From Muscardinus avellanarius (taxonomy: Eukaryota; Chordata; Mammalia; Rodentia; Gliridae): DNA of 64,000 bases. This document shows, piece after piece, positions 47,425 through 59,816 of the stretch (position 1 is its first letter; every line of letters begins with the position of its first letter). The notes under the pieces were generated by a model, which was given only the letters and a program-made list of their open reading frames with translations, had not been told where the DNA came from and did not search any database. The position numbers were made by a program, and so were the translations under genes. The DNA lies in assembly GCA_963383645.1 (NCBI GenBank), contig OY726561.1, positions 32,096,826 through 32,160,825 of the forward strand, read 5' to 3'.

Positions 47425-47748
47425 GCTACTGTTTCAATGTTTGTTTCTCCCAAAATCATGTGTTGGAATCCTAACCCTAATGGTGATGATATCAGAATAT
47501 AATGTAGGGCTTTGTAGGAAATGAAAAGACAAAGAGAACCCTCATAAATGGAATCAGTTTCATAAAGGAGTCCCCGGAAAGTTGTCTTGCCTCTTCTACT
47601 ATATGAGTACATAGCTTGCAGTAAATGTCTGTTAGGAAGTGGGTCATCACCAAACACTGCTAGTAAATATAAAAACAAATTTTAGATGTTTATAAGTTAT
47701 CCAGTATATGGAATCTTGTTATAACTGCCCAAATAGACTCTGAGACGT
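47425..47748 (+). mobile_element. MLT1-like MaLR solo LTR
   Basis: Follows MLT1 from end to end: 'caatgtttgtttctcccaaa', 'atgtgttggaatcctaaccc', 'tcataaatggaatcagtttc', 'ctcttctactatatgagtac', 'ttataagttatccagtatat' and the terminal 'gttataactgcccaaataga'. Full length (about 320-400 is usual) and mammal-wide in age. No internal region. Confidence 0.8.
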
Positions 47749-48465
47749 ATGTGAATGGCTCCTACATTTCATATCATTGCTTGATTATCTCAGAATATTG
47801 TCATTGATTTTTTTCATTCTGGTGTATGCAGGCTGTCCATGATTGCTGTGATTTCCTAGGTGGAATTTTATCCAAATTTTATCATTCCTTTCCCATCTAA
47901 ATTATTATCATTAAATTTAATTTGTAATCTATTGTTAGACTATTTCCATGAGATAAATTACATTCTTTAAACTGAGAACTTTCCCAGTTTCGGTGTCAAT
48001 TACAAATGTGTACTGTTCAACAACAGACTCGCAAAATATCTTAAAATTTAACATTTGGCTCTTGTGAACCAGGATGAGCTGTTCTAGAAAACAAGACTTC
48101 ATAGATGAAGGTGATTATGACCTCAATTATAATATCAATGGAAAGTAAATTTGCATGTGAGAAAATCTGCAATATAATTAGTGAATTTTAATTGGACATG
48201 GAGCTAAGGAAAAGTTAAAGAAGATTTTACAAACTTGGTTGAAAGAGTTGTGAAAATCTGTAACAAAGAAAGGATATAAGAATCCATTCATTTAACAAAT
48301 CTTTATGTAAGAGCAAATACTAAGAAAAATATATGCATTCTATATGCTATAAGATAGTCTTATAATTAATTGTTGAAGTCACCTACAGTTCAAAAGTAGA
48401 TGTAAATAATTATTGACTTCAATTAATTCAAGCCTCTGTTTTCAGCTTTTAGTGATGACCCCACT
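47749..48465. other. Unique sequence
   Basis: Nothing recognised. Confidence 0.45.
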
Positions 48466-48620
48466 TGCACAGTTTTTTCTGAAATGGTTCGCTCACTGGA
48501 CTCTGAGTCTTCCTAAAGCTGAATCTGTCTTATTCCCACTGTGAATTCCCAGAATCTAGTTCAATTTTTGTCTCACACTGTTTACTAAATGTGGAGTTGA
48601 GTTAATAAATAAAAAATCTA
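48466..48620 (+). repeat. L2 3' end
   Basis: 'actctgagtcttcctaaagc', 'tgtgaattcccagaatctag' and 'gagttgagttaataaataaa' fit the L2 terminal pattern. Confidence 0.5.
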
Positions 48621-49440
48621 TAATTAGCTCCATAAAAGAGAAGGCTAGTCAATGCTGAAAAGGGGGAGGCTGCCTGACTTCATTCCTTTGCCAGGCCCAG
48701 AGAAAGTATTGACCAACATTAAATTTAGAGAGGCTATCTTTAGTTATTTCCAAATTCCAGCTGAGCCTATCAATTTATAACAAAGTCTTGAAGGAAGATT
48801 TGATAACAAAATTATATTGCTTGACATGGATATCACATTGTCTCTGGGATGACATATCCAGCAGTCATTATATAAAAGTATAACCTTGAATTCCAAATCC
48901 TAGAATTAAGGATACAGATTAAGAGACTCATGTTGGATATTGATGTAGCTATGAATGTGTAACAAAATATAAGCAAATCAATTCCCTTGGCAGCACACAA
49001 TTTACATACCATATGTCTTTGATATTTTTAACAATTTAAAATAATATTTTGGGGATTTGTTTTGGCTTTACTTCTTTATTAATAAACCCAGTTAAAAAAA
49101 CAGGGCTATAGAGAAGATTTTAAAACTTAAATTTCTTTTATATTTAAGCTAGATAGGTGGAATTTATAGAACTTTATAGGAAAATAAGAAATGACATTTT
49201 ATATATTAAGATTTCAAAAATTCTTGTTTTAATAAATTTTGTATTTTTAATGCAGGATACCTTATGTGAATTGATTATGTTTCCAAAATTTATTTGTCAA
49301 CAATGTTTCCAATGTGGATATATGTTTTTTTTTTCAGAGAAGCACTCTTAAATGTAGATTTTGGTTATCCTGGACCAGTTTACAAAACCTGATTTAGTTC
49401 AGTGCCTAAAGTTCATGAAGCAACTGATGAAATCATAGAT
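48621..49440. other. Unique AT-rich sequence
   Basis: A weak U6-like 'ttggcagcacacaatttaca' at 48989 was considered and rejected. No gene. Confidence 0.5.
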
Positions 49441-49598
49441 TGGGGGTTGGCAAACTATGGTTATTGGGCCCAATCTGGTCCACTTCTTGAGTTTATAAAT
49501 ATAGTTTTATTTATACAGTTTATATGTATTGTTTATGCCTTAGTATATTGTCTATGGCTGCCTTCAGATCACAGTGACAAAATTAAGTAATTGCAAAC
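49441..49598 (+). mobile_element. hAT-Charlie non-autonomous element (MER3-like)
   Basis: 'gggggttggcaaactatggt', 'gggcccaatctggtccactt', 'tagttttatttatacagttt', 'tattgtctatggctgccttc' and 'aattaagtaattgcaa' match most of a common mammalian hAT-type element with 'caggggttggcaaact' termini. The far end is lost. Confidence 0.7.
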
Positions 49599-50539
49599 TA
49601 GATCTTTTGGTCAGGAAATCAAAATTTTCAGAGAAATATGTTACCTACGCTTGGATAGTCTTTCCTGAACACAAGGAGAACTGACTTGTGGGAATGTTTA
49701 CTAGAGATTTGATTCTGGAGATGGATTGTGTATTCATCTTACCACCTCAAACTGTTCAATGTATCTCATATCTTCCCCTTCTACAAACTTACCCCTCCAG
49801 ATAATGATAACCCGGTCAATATTACGTGGCAAGAGTGGGTTCTCAAGGTCCATGGAGAGGACTCCAGCAGGACAGGCTAGAGATATAAAAGAGTGGGACT
49901 GGATTATTTCTTCTGCTGTTGCAAGTCCATTGTATAAGTGCGGGTATATGACTTTATTTGGAAACATTACCTTCTGCTGAGAAGTAGTAGTGAAGGAATT
50001 GCTCACAAATTGGATCTTTTTTACTTCCTTCTTTTCTTCTCACTTACACTAATTATCATCACTAGCCCCTCTGCATCTGACTCTCTGCTCTAGAAGGGTC
50101 TTGTGGTGAAGAGGTACCATCTGGACATGAGTCAAAAGTTAAAATTTTTATAATTGGGCAATAGATCAAGAAAGGAAGACATAAATAGGAATAATAATTG
50201 TGAGAAAGAAAAGGAGTTCCTGTTGGGGGTTTTCAGATCGGCTATTACCTTGTGGAGAGGAACATAAACTGGTTCTATGTTTGCTGTCAGTGTCACTGCC
50301 AGACAACACTTAAGGGATGCTTATCAAGGAACAGGCAAAGTGTTCCACATTCCCCATGCACTGCACTCCAAGGATTTTCCTTCTTTTTCTCTGGTGACTC
50401 CTCTTCCCTCAATATATTGTCCTCCCCCTCCATCTAATTTTAAATGATCATCTTTCACCAGACTTAGTTGTTATCTCCAGACTTAGTTGTTAATGGTGAT
50501 TGGGTTTTCTATGTTATAACCCTAGACAATCACATCCAG
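49599..50539. other. Unique, somewhat GC-richer sequence
   Basis: A pair of opposed 84- and 90-codon frames covers 49726-50006, with CpGs retained ('aacccggtcaatattacgtg', 'aagtgcgggtatatgac'). No domain recognised. May be a conserved noncoding block. A 19-base-period tandem duplication lies at 50458-50492. Confidence 0.4.
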
Positions 50540-51240
50540 CTTCAATTGTGTTCTTTAAACTGATAGCTCTCAAATATATTACTTTCTCCTAGACCTCATT
50601 TCTGAGCTTCAGATCTGCATATCCACCTGCCTACTTAAAAACATTTCTACCCCATTCCTCCATGATATTTTTATCCTGCTGTTTTATTAGAGCCTATCTT
50701 AGCCCATACACCCACCTTTCATGTAATTTCCCAGTCCAGAAATTCTTGTGCTGATCTTGTTTCTTCCCTCTCCCTTATCTCCTGTATAAAATCACTAAGT
50801 CCAATAGATTTTCTCTTCTAAGTATCCCTGCAAATCAGTATACATTTTTTCTACTGACATTGCTATTGTCCTAGTCAAAGCAGCAAGATTTCTTTCTAGG
50901 AATATGAAATAGCTTCTACCTAGACTGCCTGAAGTCACTCTTACTTCTAATCCTGCTGCTCTTCCACTTGAAACGTTGTCATAACATCTTTTACTTTTCA
51001 AAACTCATCCCATACTGTTAATAGAACCTACGGATACCTACAAGATCCCTCTATAATTTCCCTTCTGACCTTTTCTACTTCTTCCAAAAAATGTCATTTG
51101 TCAATCTTTGATTATGTTGCTTCTACTGCTAAGAAGGCTTCTGTTTCCTGATTCTTGGGTGAGACAGACCCTGACATAATCCTCAGTAGAACATAAATTA
51201 TATCCTTCAAACACAACTTTCAAAAATGATCAGACTAGGT
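50540..51240 (+). mobile_element. Ancient L2 LINE, sense
   Basis: Sense L2 ORF2-end sequence: 'agatctgcatatccacctgc', 'agtccaatagattttctctt', 'tcctagtcaaagcagcaaga' and 'agacctcatttctgagcttc' correspond to the CR1/L2 reverse transcriptase C-terminus (the 'SRLDYCN' region in the family). The reading frame is destroyed. Confidence 0.65.
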
Positions 51241-51421
51241 GAGGAGCTCCTAACTTTTCATATGCAGCTGGAATAAAAATTGACATTGCATAAAAGAGTA
51301 TGTAATTGTGTAAAATCTGTTAGCTTATCTAAAATGTGATATCTAGAAAAGTAAATGCTATATTCCCCTTTGCACTTAGGTTTATGGTTGAGTTTCAGTC
51401 TCCTAATAAAAGTCTAAACTT

Positions 51422-51527
51422 TATTTTTATAGTACTGGGGATGGAACCCAGGGGTATTCTACCTCTGAGATACACCCCCAGCCCTATTTAATTTTTTTTA
51501 ATTTTTAAACAGGGTCTCACTAAGTTG
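51422..51527 (-). repeat. B1-dID SINE, ID half only
   Basis: 'ggggatggaacccaggggta' then the linker, stopping after 'ggtctcactaagttg'. Truncated where the next SINE's target site begins. Confidence 0.85.
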
Positions 51528-51537
51528 TTTCACAACT

Positions 51538-51751
51538 TTTTTTTTTTTTTTTGCGGTACTGGGATGGAATCCAGTGGCATCCTACCTCCAAGCTATACTC
51601 ATAGCCCTATTTTTTATTCTTTATTTTGAAACAGTATCTCACTGAGTTGTAGAGAGCCTCACTATGTAGCTGAGGCTGTCTGCAGACCTTGATCCTCCTG
51701 TGTCAGCCTCCAGAATGCTGGGATTACAAGTATGCACCACCATATCTAGCT
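51538..51751 (-). repeat. B1-dID SINE with 10-base target-site duplication
   Basis: Minus-strand full dimer flanked by 'tttcacaact' at 528-537 and 752-761 of this kilobase. Inserted directly behind the truncated SINE. Confidence 0.92.
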
Positions 51752-54569
51752 TTTCACAACTATTTTAATAATATCTTGACTAAATATCACATATGGACTT
51801 GAAAGATTGTTATGGTTATTACCATTTATGGTAATAGTAGAACTAGATTTGAAATAAAAGTGATCAAACTCTCAATCCATGCACTACAGTATACTGCCAA
51901 GACATTTTAAGGTTTATATGCTTTCCTACTAGTCCACCTTTACCATAAGTAATGGAAAGAATGCAATTCAGCTCCTAGATTTTAGGTAAAGAAGAGCAAA
52001 TCAATGTATAATGCTGTTTTGATGCTAAAGGTTAAATTGAATAAATGTTCTATCTTCTTCCCTTTATGTAGATAATGGTTTCATTGGATATTTTTTTAAG
52101 ATTGCTTATTCTAAGCATTATTATTTTTAATCCATTTACATTTAAAATGAATAAATGGACAAATAATGAATACTTGATCTCCAAATCATGAAATCAATTT
52201 TAATATGCTTGGAGGATTTAATATTTTCTTAGTGCAATGAGATTGATGAAGTCCTGTTAATGAATCTATTGATGTGATTGAAGGAAAACAGGCTCACTGT
52301 TTTTTGTCACCAGGAGATGAGCCCTATAATACAACCTAAGAAATATGTAAAGGCAATCAAGCAGCTGTATAATTGTAAAATATTCACTCAAGATCTCTAA
52401 AATATTTTGAAATAAATATGGATTTTATATGAACAATAGTGTAAAGCATGTTTTACTGTAAAATTAATTTAAAATTAATGCATTTAAGTATCTTAAACCA
52501 AGAATCCATGTTTCTGTTTATTTTCTTCCTAAGCTAAGTAGTATATTCTCACTCTTTTCCTGATAAATTAATAGAAATCTTGGTTTTATTTATTCATTAA
52601 TAGACTCATCTAATAAGAATATATCTCTTTACACCATGTAAATTCTAAGAAATACAAGAAAAACTACATTTGAAATTTTATAAACATTCATATTGTAGAA
52701 ATAATTTTTGAACACAGATATAATACTTCCATACATTTTTTTCTATTCAAATTTCACCAATCAAGCTATATTCCTATGTTAACTAGCCTGAAGACAGATA
52801 TTAATTGTACTCCCAATTTGCAATGCATCAGTTTAGCACTATCGATCTGTAAAAAAAATGAAAGTAAACTAAGCAAGAGCCAGTCTTAATACCAAAAGAA
52901 TGATAAATTGATTCCATCTGACAATGAGTTGTCTACAGATCAATGTATATGTGCAGCATAGAACAGTTAAGAATGAAACAAAGGTCATAAAAGAAACAGG
53001 GTAGCTAAGATTATTGGAGACCATGAAAAAAATATATATATATAGTGGTTTACATATATATGTTTACATATATATAAAGTTTGATAGTTGCTTATAAGCA
53101 AGTTCTCTAAATTAAATGTACAAAAAGTTCATAACATTAATATTTAATGACTAAAATACCATGTCAGTGTCCTGGGAGTTATTTTAAAGAAATTGACTCA
53201 TTTATTAATCAAGAATGACTCTAATGAATTTGGAAAATAAAGACATGGTTTAAAAAAACTCAGACTTCTCTCATTCACTGTATGTGAAATCTATTTTCAA
53301 CAGCCTGTTTCTATTCTCGGTATCAATAACTTAATAGGGTTCAAATGTCTTCAAGTCCATAATTCTCTGACACCTTCTTCTAGGTTTTATTTTAGATCCT
53401 AATGGTTGACTCTGTAATCCTTTGGGAGCCAAAGGGCTGGTTTATCTGTTGGTTGTTTAAGGTATTTATTAGACTACACTTTTCTCTTTCAACTTGATAA
53501 TAGTATTTAGTATGGAATATAGAATAGTTTATTATTCAATAAACAATCCTTGATACCCTGGTGGCATCAAGTTGACACCTTCCTAAGAAGTTCCATTTAA
53601 TTAGTTCATAATTTGATTAGCTCTTTACAGACCTTTCATTTTTGAATCCTGATTGATTTCTTTATAATACATTTTTTATTACTTTGAGTATAATATATGT
53701 ATTATGAGTTTGGGCTTAACTCCCCAATTAATATTTATCCTACAGTTATGCTTGGTCCTAGAGCACTGAATGTGTTTAATTTATAATATAGTTTCTTTTT
53801 AGGTTCTCTAATCCATGTTTCATATTACCAGCAGATTTCTTTACATTTCAGAATAAAAGATGAAATGTATCATATTGAGCTCCTGAGAGGTTTGAGAGAT
53901 GGGAGAAATATTACCTGGCATGATCATAATTCAATAACTCATCAGATTGTTAGTTTTTCTACCCTGTAAAATGAAATATAATGTTATATTAAAATATATA
54001 CATATACAACAATTATTTTTCATCATCTGCTGTATTCTAGAACCCAAATTGCATTATAAAATCAGAAAAGGCTAATTGTGAAATTATACTATGAAAAATA
54101 TCACTTCCTAACAATATTTTTTGTTGTGTCTTCTGTACAATTTTCATTTTCTAGAACTTGTTATATTTTGAGAGTAAAACTAGGTGCAGCCTGTATCAAC
54201 AATACTATTTTAAAAATAAAAATATTTTATGAATTATTCATATTATGTCTTTAGAAATTTTTGAGGATTTTAACATGGTCATGTTTGACCTTCTGAGATG
54301 AAATAAAAGAAATAAAAGCTAATTTATGTGCAGAGATACTATACTTAAGCATAAACTGCTACTTTAAAAATTATCAGAATGTAAGATCCAATCTGATTTT
54401 TTGTTGCATTTAAAATCTAAGAAAAAAGGACAAACATATAGACTACTTCCAGAAGAAATGTCAGTTAATCTTAAAGTTCAGTAGCTCTTCAGTAAAGCAG
54501 GATGCATCTTTAGACTTTATGTAACTTATTTTATCATGAAGAGGTTTGGATCCTTGGACATCTTGGACA

Positions 54570-54573
<4 letters not shown>
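51752..54573. other. AT-rich unique sequence
   Basis: No recognised repeat apart from an AT tract near 53031-53076. Probably the most AT-rich, least structured part of the window. No gene. Confidence 0.5.
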
Positions 54574-54611
<38 letters not shown>

Positions 54612-54662
54612 CAGAGAGAGACAGAGACAGAGAGACAGACAGAGACAGAGACAGAGAGACAG
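54574..54662. repeat. (TG)n-(GACAGA)n compound microsatellite
   Basis: About 18 TG units followed by about 50 bases of GAGACAGA variants. Confidence 0.95.
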
Positions 54663-55577
54663 ATTTTTCACTTTTGCTTACCTTTAATTCTGGCCAAAGG
54701 AAGTAGGAATGCATGGAAATTATAATTCATAACAGAAAATATGTTCCTGATTTTCTTGCATAATCCAAGTATTTTGTCATTCAACATCTCTGCATGACAA
54801 ATTTTTGTTTCTAACCACTGAAGTGGTACTCTCTGTGGAAATAGCATGAACCCAGTTCACCATTCACTTGATCAGCATTGAAGTTATTCGATTGCTTGAG
54901 AAATTATTGATTTTTCACAATAGATTTAACATAATAATTCAAACAAGCTAAACTATTACCTTGTCATTTTCCTTTTATCTTATAACATTTGTGCTCTGAA
55001 ATCGAAGTTACAATGTAACTAAGGTCTTAAATTTTCAATTTTATTTTATATTTTTAGTTTTTATGCATTTACATTTATTTTCTGATCTTTTATTTCAGTT
55101 TCATGTTATCTATTTTGATATAACCTTTTAGATGCATATGCTAATTATCTTGTTTTAGTCCTACAATGTATACATACATAAAATATGCTACACACAAAAG
55201 TATGTAGAATTTTTATGTCAATTAGTTTTTGCTTTATGATGAAATTTCTGCCAATGTCTTTTGTAAAAACATGTTCAAAATAACTCAACAATATAAAATG
55301 ACAGTAGTAAAATTCAAAAGTATAAGCTATTAGATTTGTATAAAATAGTGATTATCATATTATAAAATATATGTTTATTTGTATAAGTAAATATTAAGTA
55401 TCACATTTTAAAACATCTAACTTTAGTTTTTTTAATTTCTGTTACAGTGAGAAGCATTTATTTATAAATGGAAAATGTCTAAGTTTTCTGAGGACAATAG
55501 ATTAATAGAAATATTTCTTTAATTTATCAATCATCACAACTATAAAGATAAGCAAGGAAAATTGTCATTTTTTCATA

Positions 55578-55580
<3 letters not shown>
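54663..55580. other. AT-rich unique sequence
   Basis: Nothing recognised. Confidence 0.5.

Positions 55581-55631
<51 letters not shown>
55581..55631. repeat. (CA)n microsatellite
   Basis: About 25 perfect units. Confidence 0.98.
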
Positions 55632-55632
<1 letters not shown>

Positions 55633-56280
55633 AACCCAAGAAATAAAAGCAAAAACACCATTCTTATTTACCAGATCTATCAAAACAGGCAACAGGTGAA
55701 TTTGACTCATGGGCTATTCATTGCAGATACCTGTGCTAAGCTACACACTTTTAGTAAATACAAGTAGAGAGAGATTTATTTTGTGGAGGGGATATTACTC
55801 CATAAATATCATAGGAAAAGTAAGTGGAATAACTCATATTGGCACTGTAAGAAAAATTAAATCATGTCTTAAGACAGTAGTACATGCTGAAATATTTAAT
55901 CTGTAGTCTACATTGTCAAAGTAGCTAAAAATAAAAGACTCTTTCTTCATTCAAGGTAAAGTTGAAACCACAACCATGACACTCGGAAAGCACAACAAAT
56001 GCAAAATCTCAAAAAACATTATGTGGAATTGAACATTTTTATAATTACCAGTGCAATAGCTTTGGCACCTAGTTTTCTGAATACTAAATAGAACAGAAAC
56101 TTCTGTATTCCATATTCATTATCCATTCAACTAATAGGAAAATGAGTAATAGAGTGTAAGTCATTAAGAACCAATTAATAACTAATTTATAGGTTCTAGA
56201 CTCACTTTTATATTGTTATGGATTTGACATAATAAGGAAATATAATATGAAGACTACATCATTTGTAAAAATCAAATAAT
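55632..56280. other. Unique sequence
   Basis: No gene. The frame at 55709-55906 lacks motifs. Confidence 0.5.
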
Positions 56281-56330
56281 CTTCTTTCTTTCTTTCCTTC
56301 TTTCTTTCTTTTTCTTTCCTTCTTTCTTTT
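56281..56330. repeat. (CTTT)n tract
   Basis: Pyrimidine repeat at the tail of the next minus-strand SINE. Confidence 0.9.
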
Positions 56331-56511
56331 GTGGTACTAGGGATGGAACCCAGAAGCCTTCTACCTCCAGGCTACACTCCCGGACCTATTTTATATTTTA
56401 TCTGGAGACACGATCTCTTAAACCAGCTGAGGCTGGTTTCAAACCTGCATGATTCTCCTGTCTCAGCCTCCCAAACTCTGGGATTACAAGTGTGTGCCAC
56501 CACGGCCAACC
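56329..56511 (-). repeat. B1-dID SINE, 'aagccagc'-related subfamily
   Basis: Minus strand: ID half 'gccttctacctccaggctac' and 'actcccggacctattttata', then 'ttaaaccagctgaggctggt' and B1 end 'gtgtgccaccacggccaacc'. It has the subfamily's linker and ID changes but keeps 'ggatggaacccag', so it is intermediate between the standard and derived types. Confidence 0.85.
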
Positions 56512-56735
56512 TGATTGTTTTCTATTGCATGAACTCTATTTTATCAAGCTGTATAAGCTTTGTGGCCTGTAATCTTATGAATTAGTAATTTTGGTATGTA
56601 AATTAGCTTTGAAAATAATGGAATGAGTTCTTTTCTTCCCTCTCCTCTGTAATATACTCAAATAAATCCTGATAGTGTTTGGAGTAGAATAAAATGAGTC
56701 CTACAGAAAATTATGAATATTTTGCACTCAAATGA
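56512..56735. other. Unique sequence
   Basis: Nothing recognised. Confidence 0.45.
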
Positions 56736-56755
56736 AAAAATATACCTTATTTTTT

Positions 56756-56949
56756 ATTTATTTATTTTTTTGGTGGTACTGGGATTCCTGGAAACCCTTC
56801 TACCTTCGGGTTACATTCCCTGACCTATTTTATATTTTTATTTGGAAACAGGGTCTCTTAAGCCAGCGTGGCTGGCTTCGAACCTGTGTGATCCTCCTGT
56901 CTCCACCTCCCAAGTGCGGGGATTACAAGCATGTGCCACCACACCAGGC
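56756..56949 (-). repeat. B1-dID SINE, derived 'aagccagc' subfamily, perfect TSD
   Basis: Flanked by the 19-base perfect duplication 'aaaaatataccttattttt' (from 56737 and 56950). Diagnostic ID half 'gggattcctggaaacccttc' and B1 block 'aagccagcgtggctggcttc'. The perfect TSD and retained CpG show a recent insertion. Confidence 0.95.
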
Positions 56950-56968
56950 AAAAATATACCTTATTTTT

Positions 56969-58392
56969 AAATGAGAAGATAATATGCTCATGATCATTAA
57001 GAAATGTAGGACCAGCTACTCAGGCAAGATTTTCAATCAACTTCGAAGACAGCATTTTATTCAGTGTTTTCTGTTCCTTCTCCCATCTCCGAGTTTCCTC
57101 TTATTTTCTTTCCTCAATCTTTATTTCTTTATTCCTAAACATTGGTTTATTAACTAAGCATCTCATGTTCTGTTTTATGTCTCTCCTATATACTTTATGT
57201 AAATTATGCCTTATTTTTAAATAATTTTTAACCAAACCGAATACACTTTGACCTAGAACTGGTCCAGCAGGGAGCTTAGGGAGTGCTTATTGAGCGGATG
57301 ATGTGGCAGAGGATATCCAAATGGAAGTAAAGTTTTTTTCTTTAGAGTTTTCATCCTACTATGGATTTAGAGTTACAGTGGGACTTCAGTAAAAATGACC
57401 TTTGTTAATAGCATTACTTTATTGTGATGATTTTAGCTCATTTTTAAAATAGGATAATGATGTCATTTTTACCACTCCATATTGATGGCCCTAGTGTACT
57501 TACTGAATCCAGACATTTTTCATACAATTGCATTCAGATGCCGTTTTACATCTTACTTTTGTATTGCGCAGCATAATTCATCGATGACGGGGGAGTCTTT
57601 GATATAAGTACATGTTGAGACTGACATCCTGGCCTATTGCCTAGTTTTCAAATGAATGTAACAATTTTGCATGTATAGTAATAAATAGTTTGTTTTACAA
57701 TGCCAGGTGCATATACTTTTAGTAGTTGTAATGTATACTGAGTAAATGTCTCAGTCCACATCCAGGGATTTTAATGTGGTAAATACATTTTTTACCATTT
57801 TAATGTGGTAAATACACAAAAATATAATGATCAACTCACTGTGTTGATAATAAAGAAAATATTTGATAGGTTTTCATGTTTTCTTCCTGAATAAAATATT
57901 TTAAATCCCTCTGTATCTCATGGCCTCTGTGGAAAACCAGTTTTACATCTCTCTATTGATTCCTATTTAGAAAGAAGAAATAACAGAACCCAGACAGTCT
58001 GTGATATGGTTAATTTTTTTTCTGCTAGCTCTCTTTCCCGTTTTCACTCTTATGGACTGACCTGGTTCTGGAAAAACCTTTGTAGGAATACTTGAGGGCA
58101 GAAATGAAGACAAGAAACTAGAGAGAAGGCTACCTCATTAAGCATCCAGACTCAGAAAAGGCTCCCATTCTGTGTCTCCCCTTTTTAGTTCTGTGTCTAT
58201 TCCAAGTCTGTTTAGATTTTCCAAATTCTGTGCTATTCTTTCAGGCAAAGATCTCATCCTGATTCTGGAAAGATTATGTCCAAGGGAGAAGTGTGATAAG
58301 AGTAGGAAGATAATTGTTCTATGTGTCACTCTCTCCCTGTGAACATTTCCTCTTTCACTCTGGAACTGGATCCGCCTGCCTTTCATAATCCA
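56969..58392. other. Unique sequence
   Basis: No repeats recognised except a 29-base-period tandem duplication at 57768-57818. 57530-57610 keeps CpGs ('tattgcgcagcataattcat', 'cgatgacgggggagtc') and could be conserved. The frame at 58138-58386 (82 codons, minus) has no known motif. Confidence 0.45.
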
Positions 58393-58562
58393 ATTTTTTA
58401 TTTTTTTGGTACTGGGGATGAAACCCAGGATCTTCTACTTCCTAGCATTACTCCTATCCATTTATTTTTATTTTGAAACGGTCTTCCTAAGTTGCTGAGG
58501 GTCTTGACAAGTTGCTAAAATTGGTTGCGAACCTGTTATCCTCCTTTCTCAGCCTCAAGTTC
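58393..58562 (-). repeat. B1-dID SINE, old copy
   Basis: 'actggggatgaaacccagga' ID block with a small deletion. The B1 half decays after 'ctttctcagcctcaagttc'. Confidence 0.8.
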
Positions 58563-58824
58563 AACGGATTTGACAATAGTTGAGCTTCTTTTCATTTCTC
58601 TTCATTTTTTGGCTTTCTCTTCTTAAGTTTAAGAAATAAAATTTTAAGTCTGCCTTATAAAATATGTAATATTTTCAAAAGAATTATAGAACTGTTAATT
58701 CTAGACTAGGAGATATGGATATGTGACTTTTATTAAAATATAAGGGAATAATTATATATATATGTATATATCCATTTATATACAATATTTTATATATAAT
58801 TAAAATTGAGTAAATACTGATTAT

Positions 58825-58844
58825 ATGTGTGTATAAGTGTGTGT

Positions 58845-58886
<42 letters not shown>
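58825..58886. repeat. (GT)n microsatellite
   Basis: Imperfect start then about 19 perfect GT units, directly at the tail of the next SINE. Confidence 0.95.
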
Positions 58887-58888
<2 letters not shown>

Positions 58889-59085
58889 CAGGGGACTGAA
58901 CCCAGGGGCATTTTGCCTCTGAGCTATACTTCTAGATATATTTTTTTAAACAGTAAACAAGGAACAAGGTCTTGCTAGGTATCTGAGATTCTTGCTATGC
59001 TATTGAGGCTGTCCTTGAACCTGTGATCCTCCTGTCTTAGCCTCCCAAATACTGGGATTATAAGGGTATACCACCACTCCTGGCT
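58887..59085 (-). repeat. B1-dID SINE
   Basis: Minus-strand dimer whose expected poly-T tail is replaced by the (GT)n tract. 'gggactgaacccaggggcat' to 'ccaccactcctggct'. Confidence 0.85.
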
Positions 59086-59816
59086 AACTACTGAAAATAC
59101 CAACACTTTCTGTTAAGCATTGCTGTCAAAGAGTATTTTGTAAACATTTTGGGAGGACTAAAAATAAGAGATAATAAGAAAATATGTAACTTCTTGACTG
59201 AATTCAATAAGAAAAAATTCCTCCATAAAATGACTTACACTGCATAAGAAATTAGTATTCAAAGGACATCTTTGTGCAAGGCCTCAGGGATCTTGCTGAA
59301 GAAAAATGATCACTGAGAGTAAAAGACACAAGATAAATGTCTTTAGTCACAGTTTTCAAAGTGACTTTTTGCCTCTTATGGAAAGCAAGCTGCTAGTTTC
59401 TAAACTTTAAAATTCAATTTTGGTGAATAAGCTTATAGATACTAGCAGAATGTTATTTTCAGTTACTCTGTACAGCAAATCAAAGAGAACGAACACAAAC
59501 TAAGAACAGTGATATTTTGCTAATGCTTATCAACACTTGTTCATAAGAAAATGAGAGCTTTAAACTATTTTAAATTGAAGAAAATTTCTTTTTAGATTTG
59601 GACACAACACATTGTAGAGTGGTTAAATCTAAGAATTATATAAAATTTACAGTCATAACTTGATGTATGTCCTATTTTCAGTTCAAATTATAGAGGATAG
59701 CCCTGGTGCAAGGCCATCCTATGATGTAGGAGATGACACTACAGTTTCAAACTTTATTTTCAACCAATGAAAAATATTTTTCAATAGCACTACTCCATCA
59801 TATGAAACATAGATAA
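59086..59816. other. Unique AT-rich sequence
   Basis: Nothing recognised. Confidence 0.5.

Noticed and set aside
48985..49010. U6 snRNA-like 'ttggcagcacacaatttaca'
   Set aside because: Only about 12 bases resemble the U6 5' end. The rest of U6 is absent.
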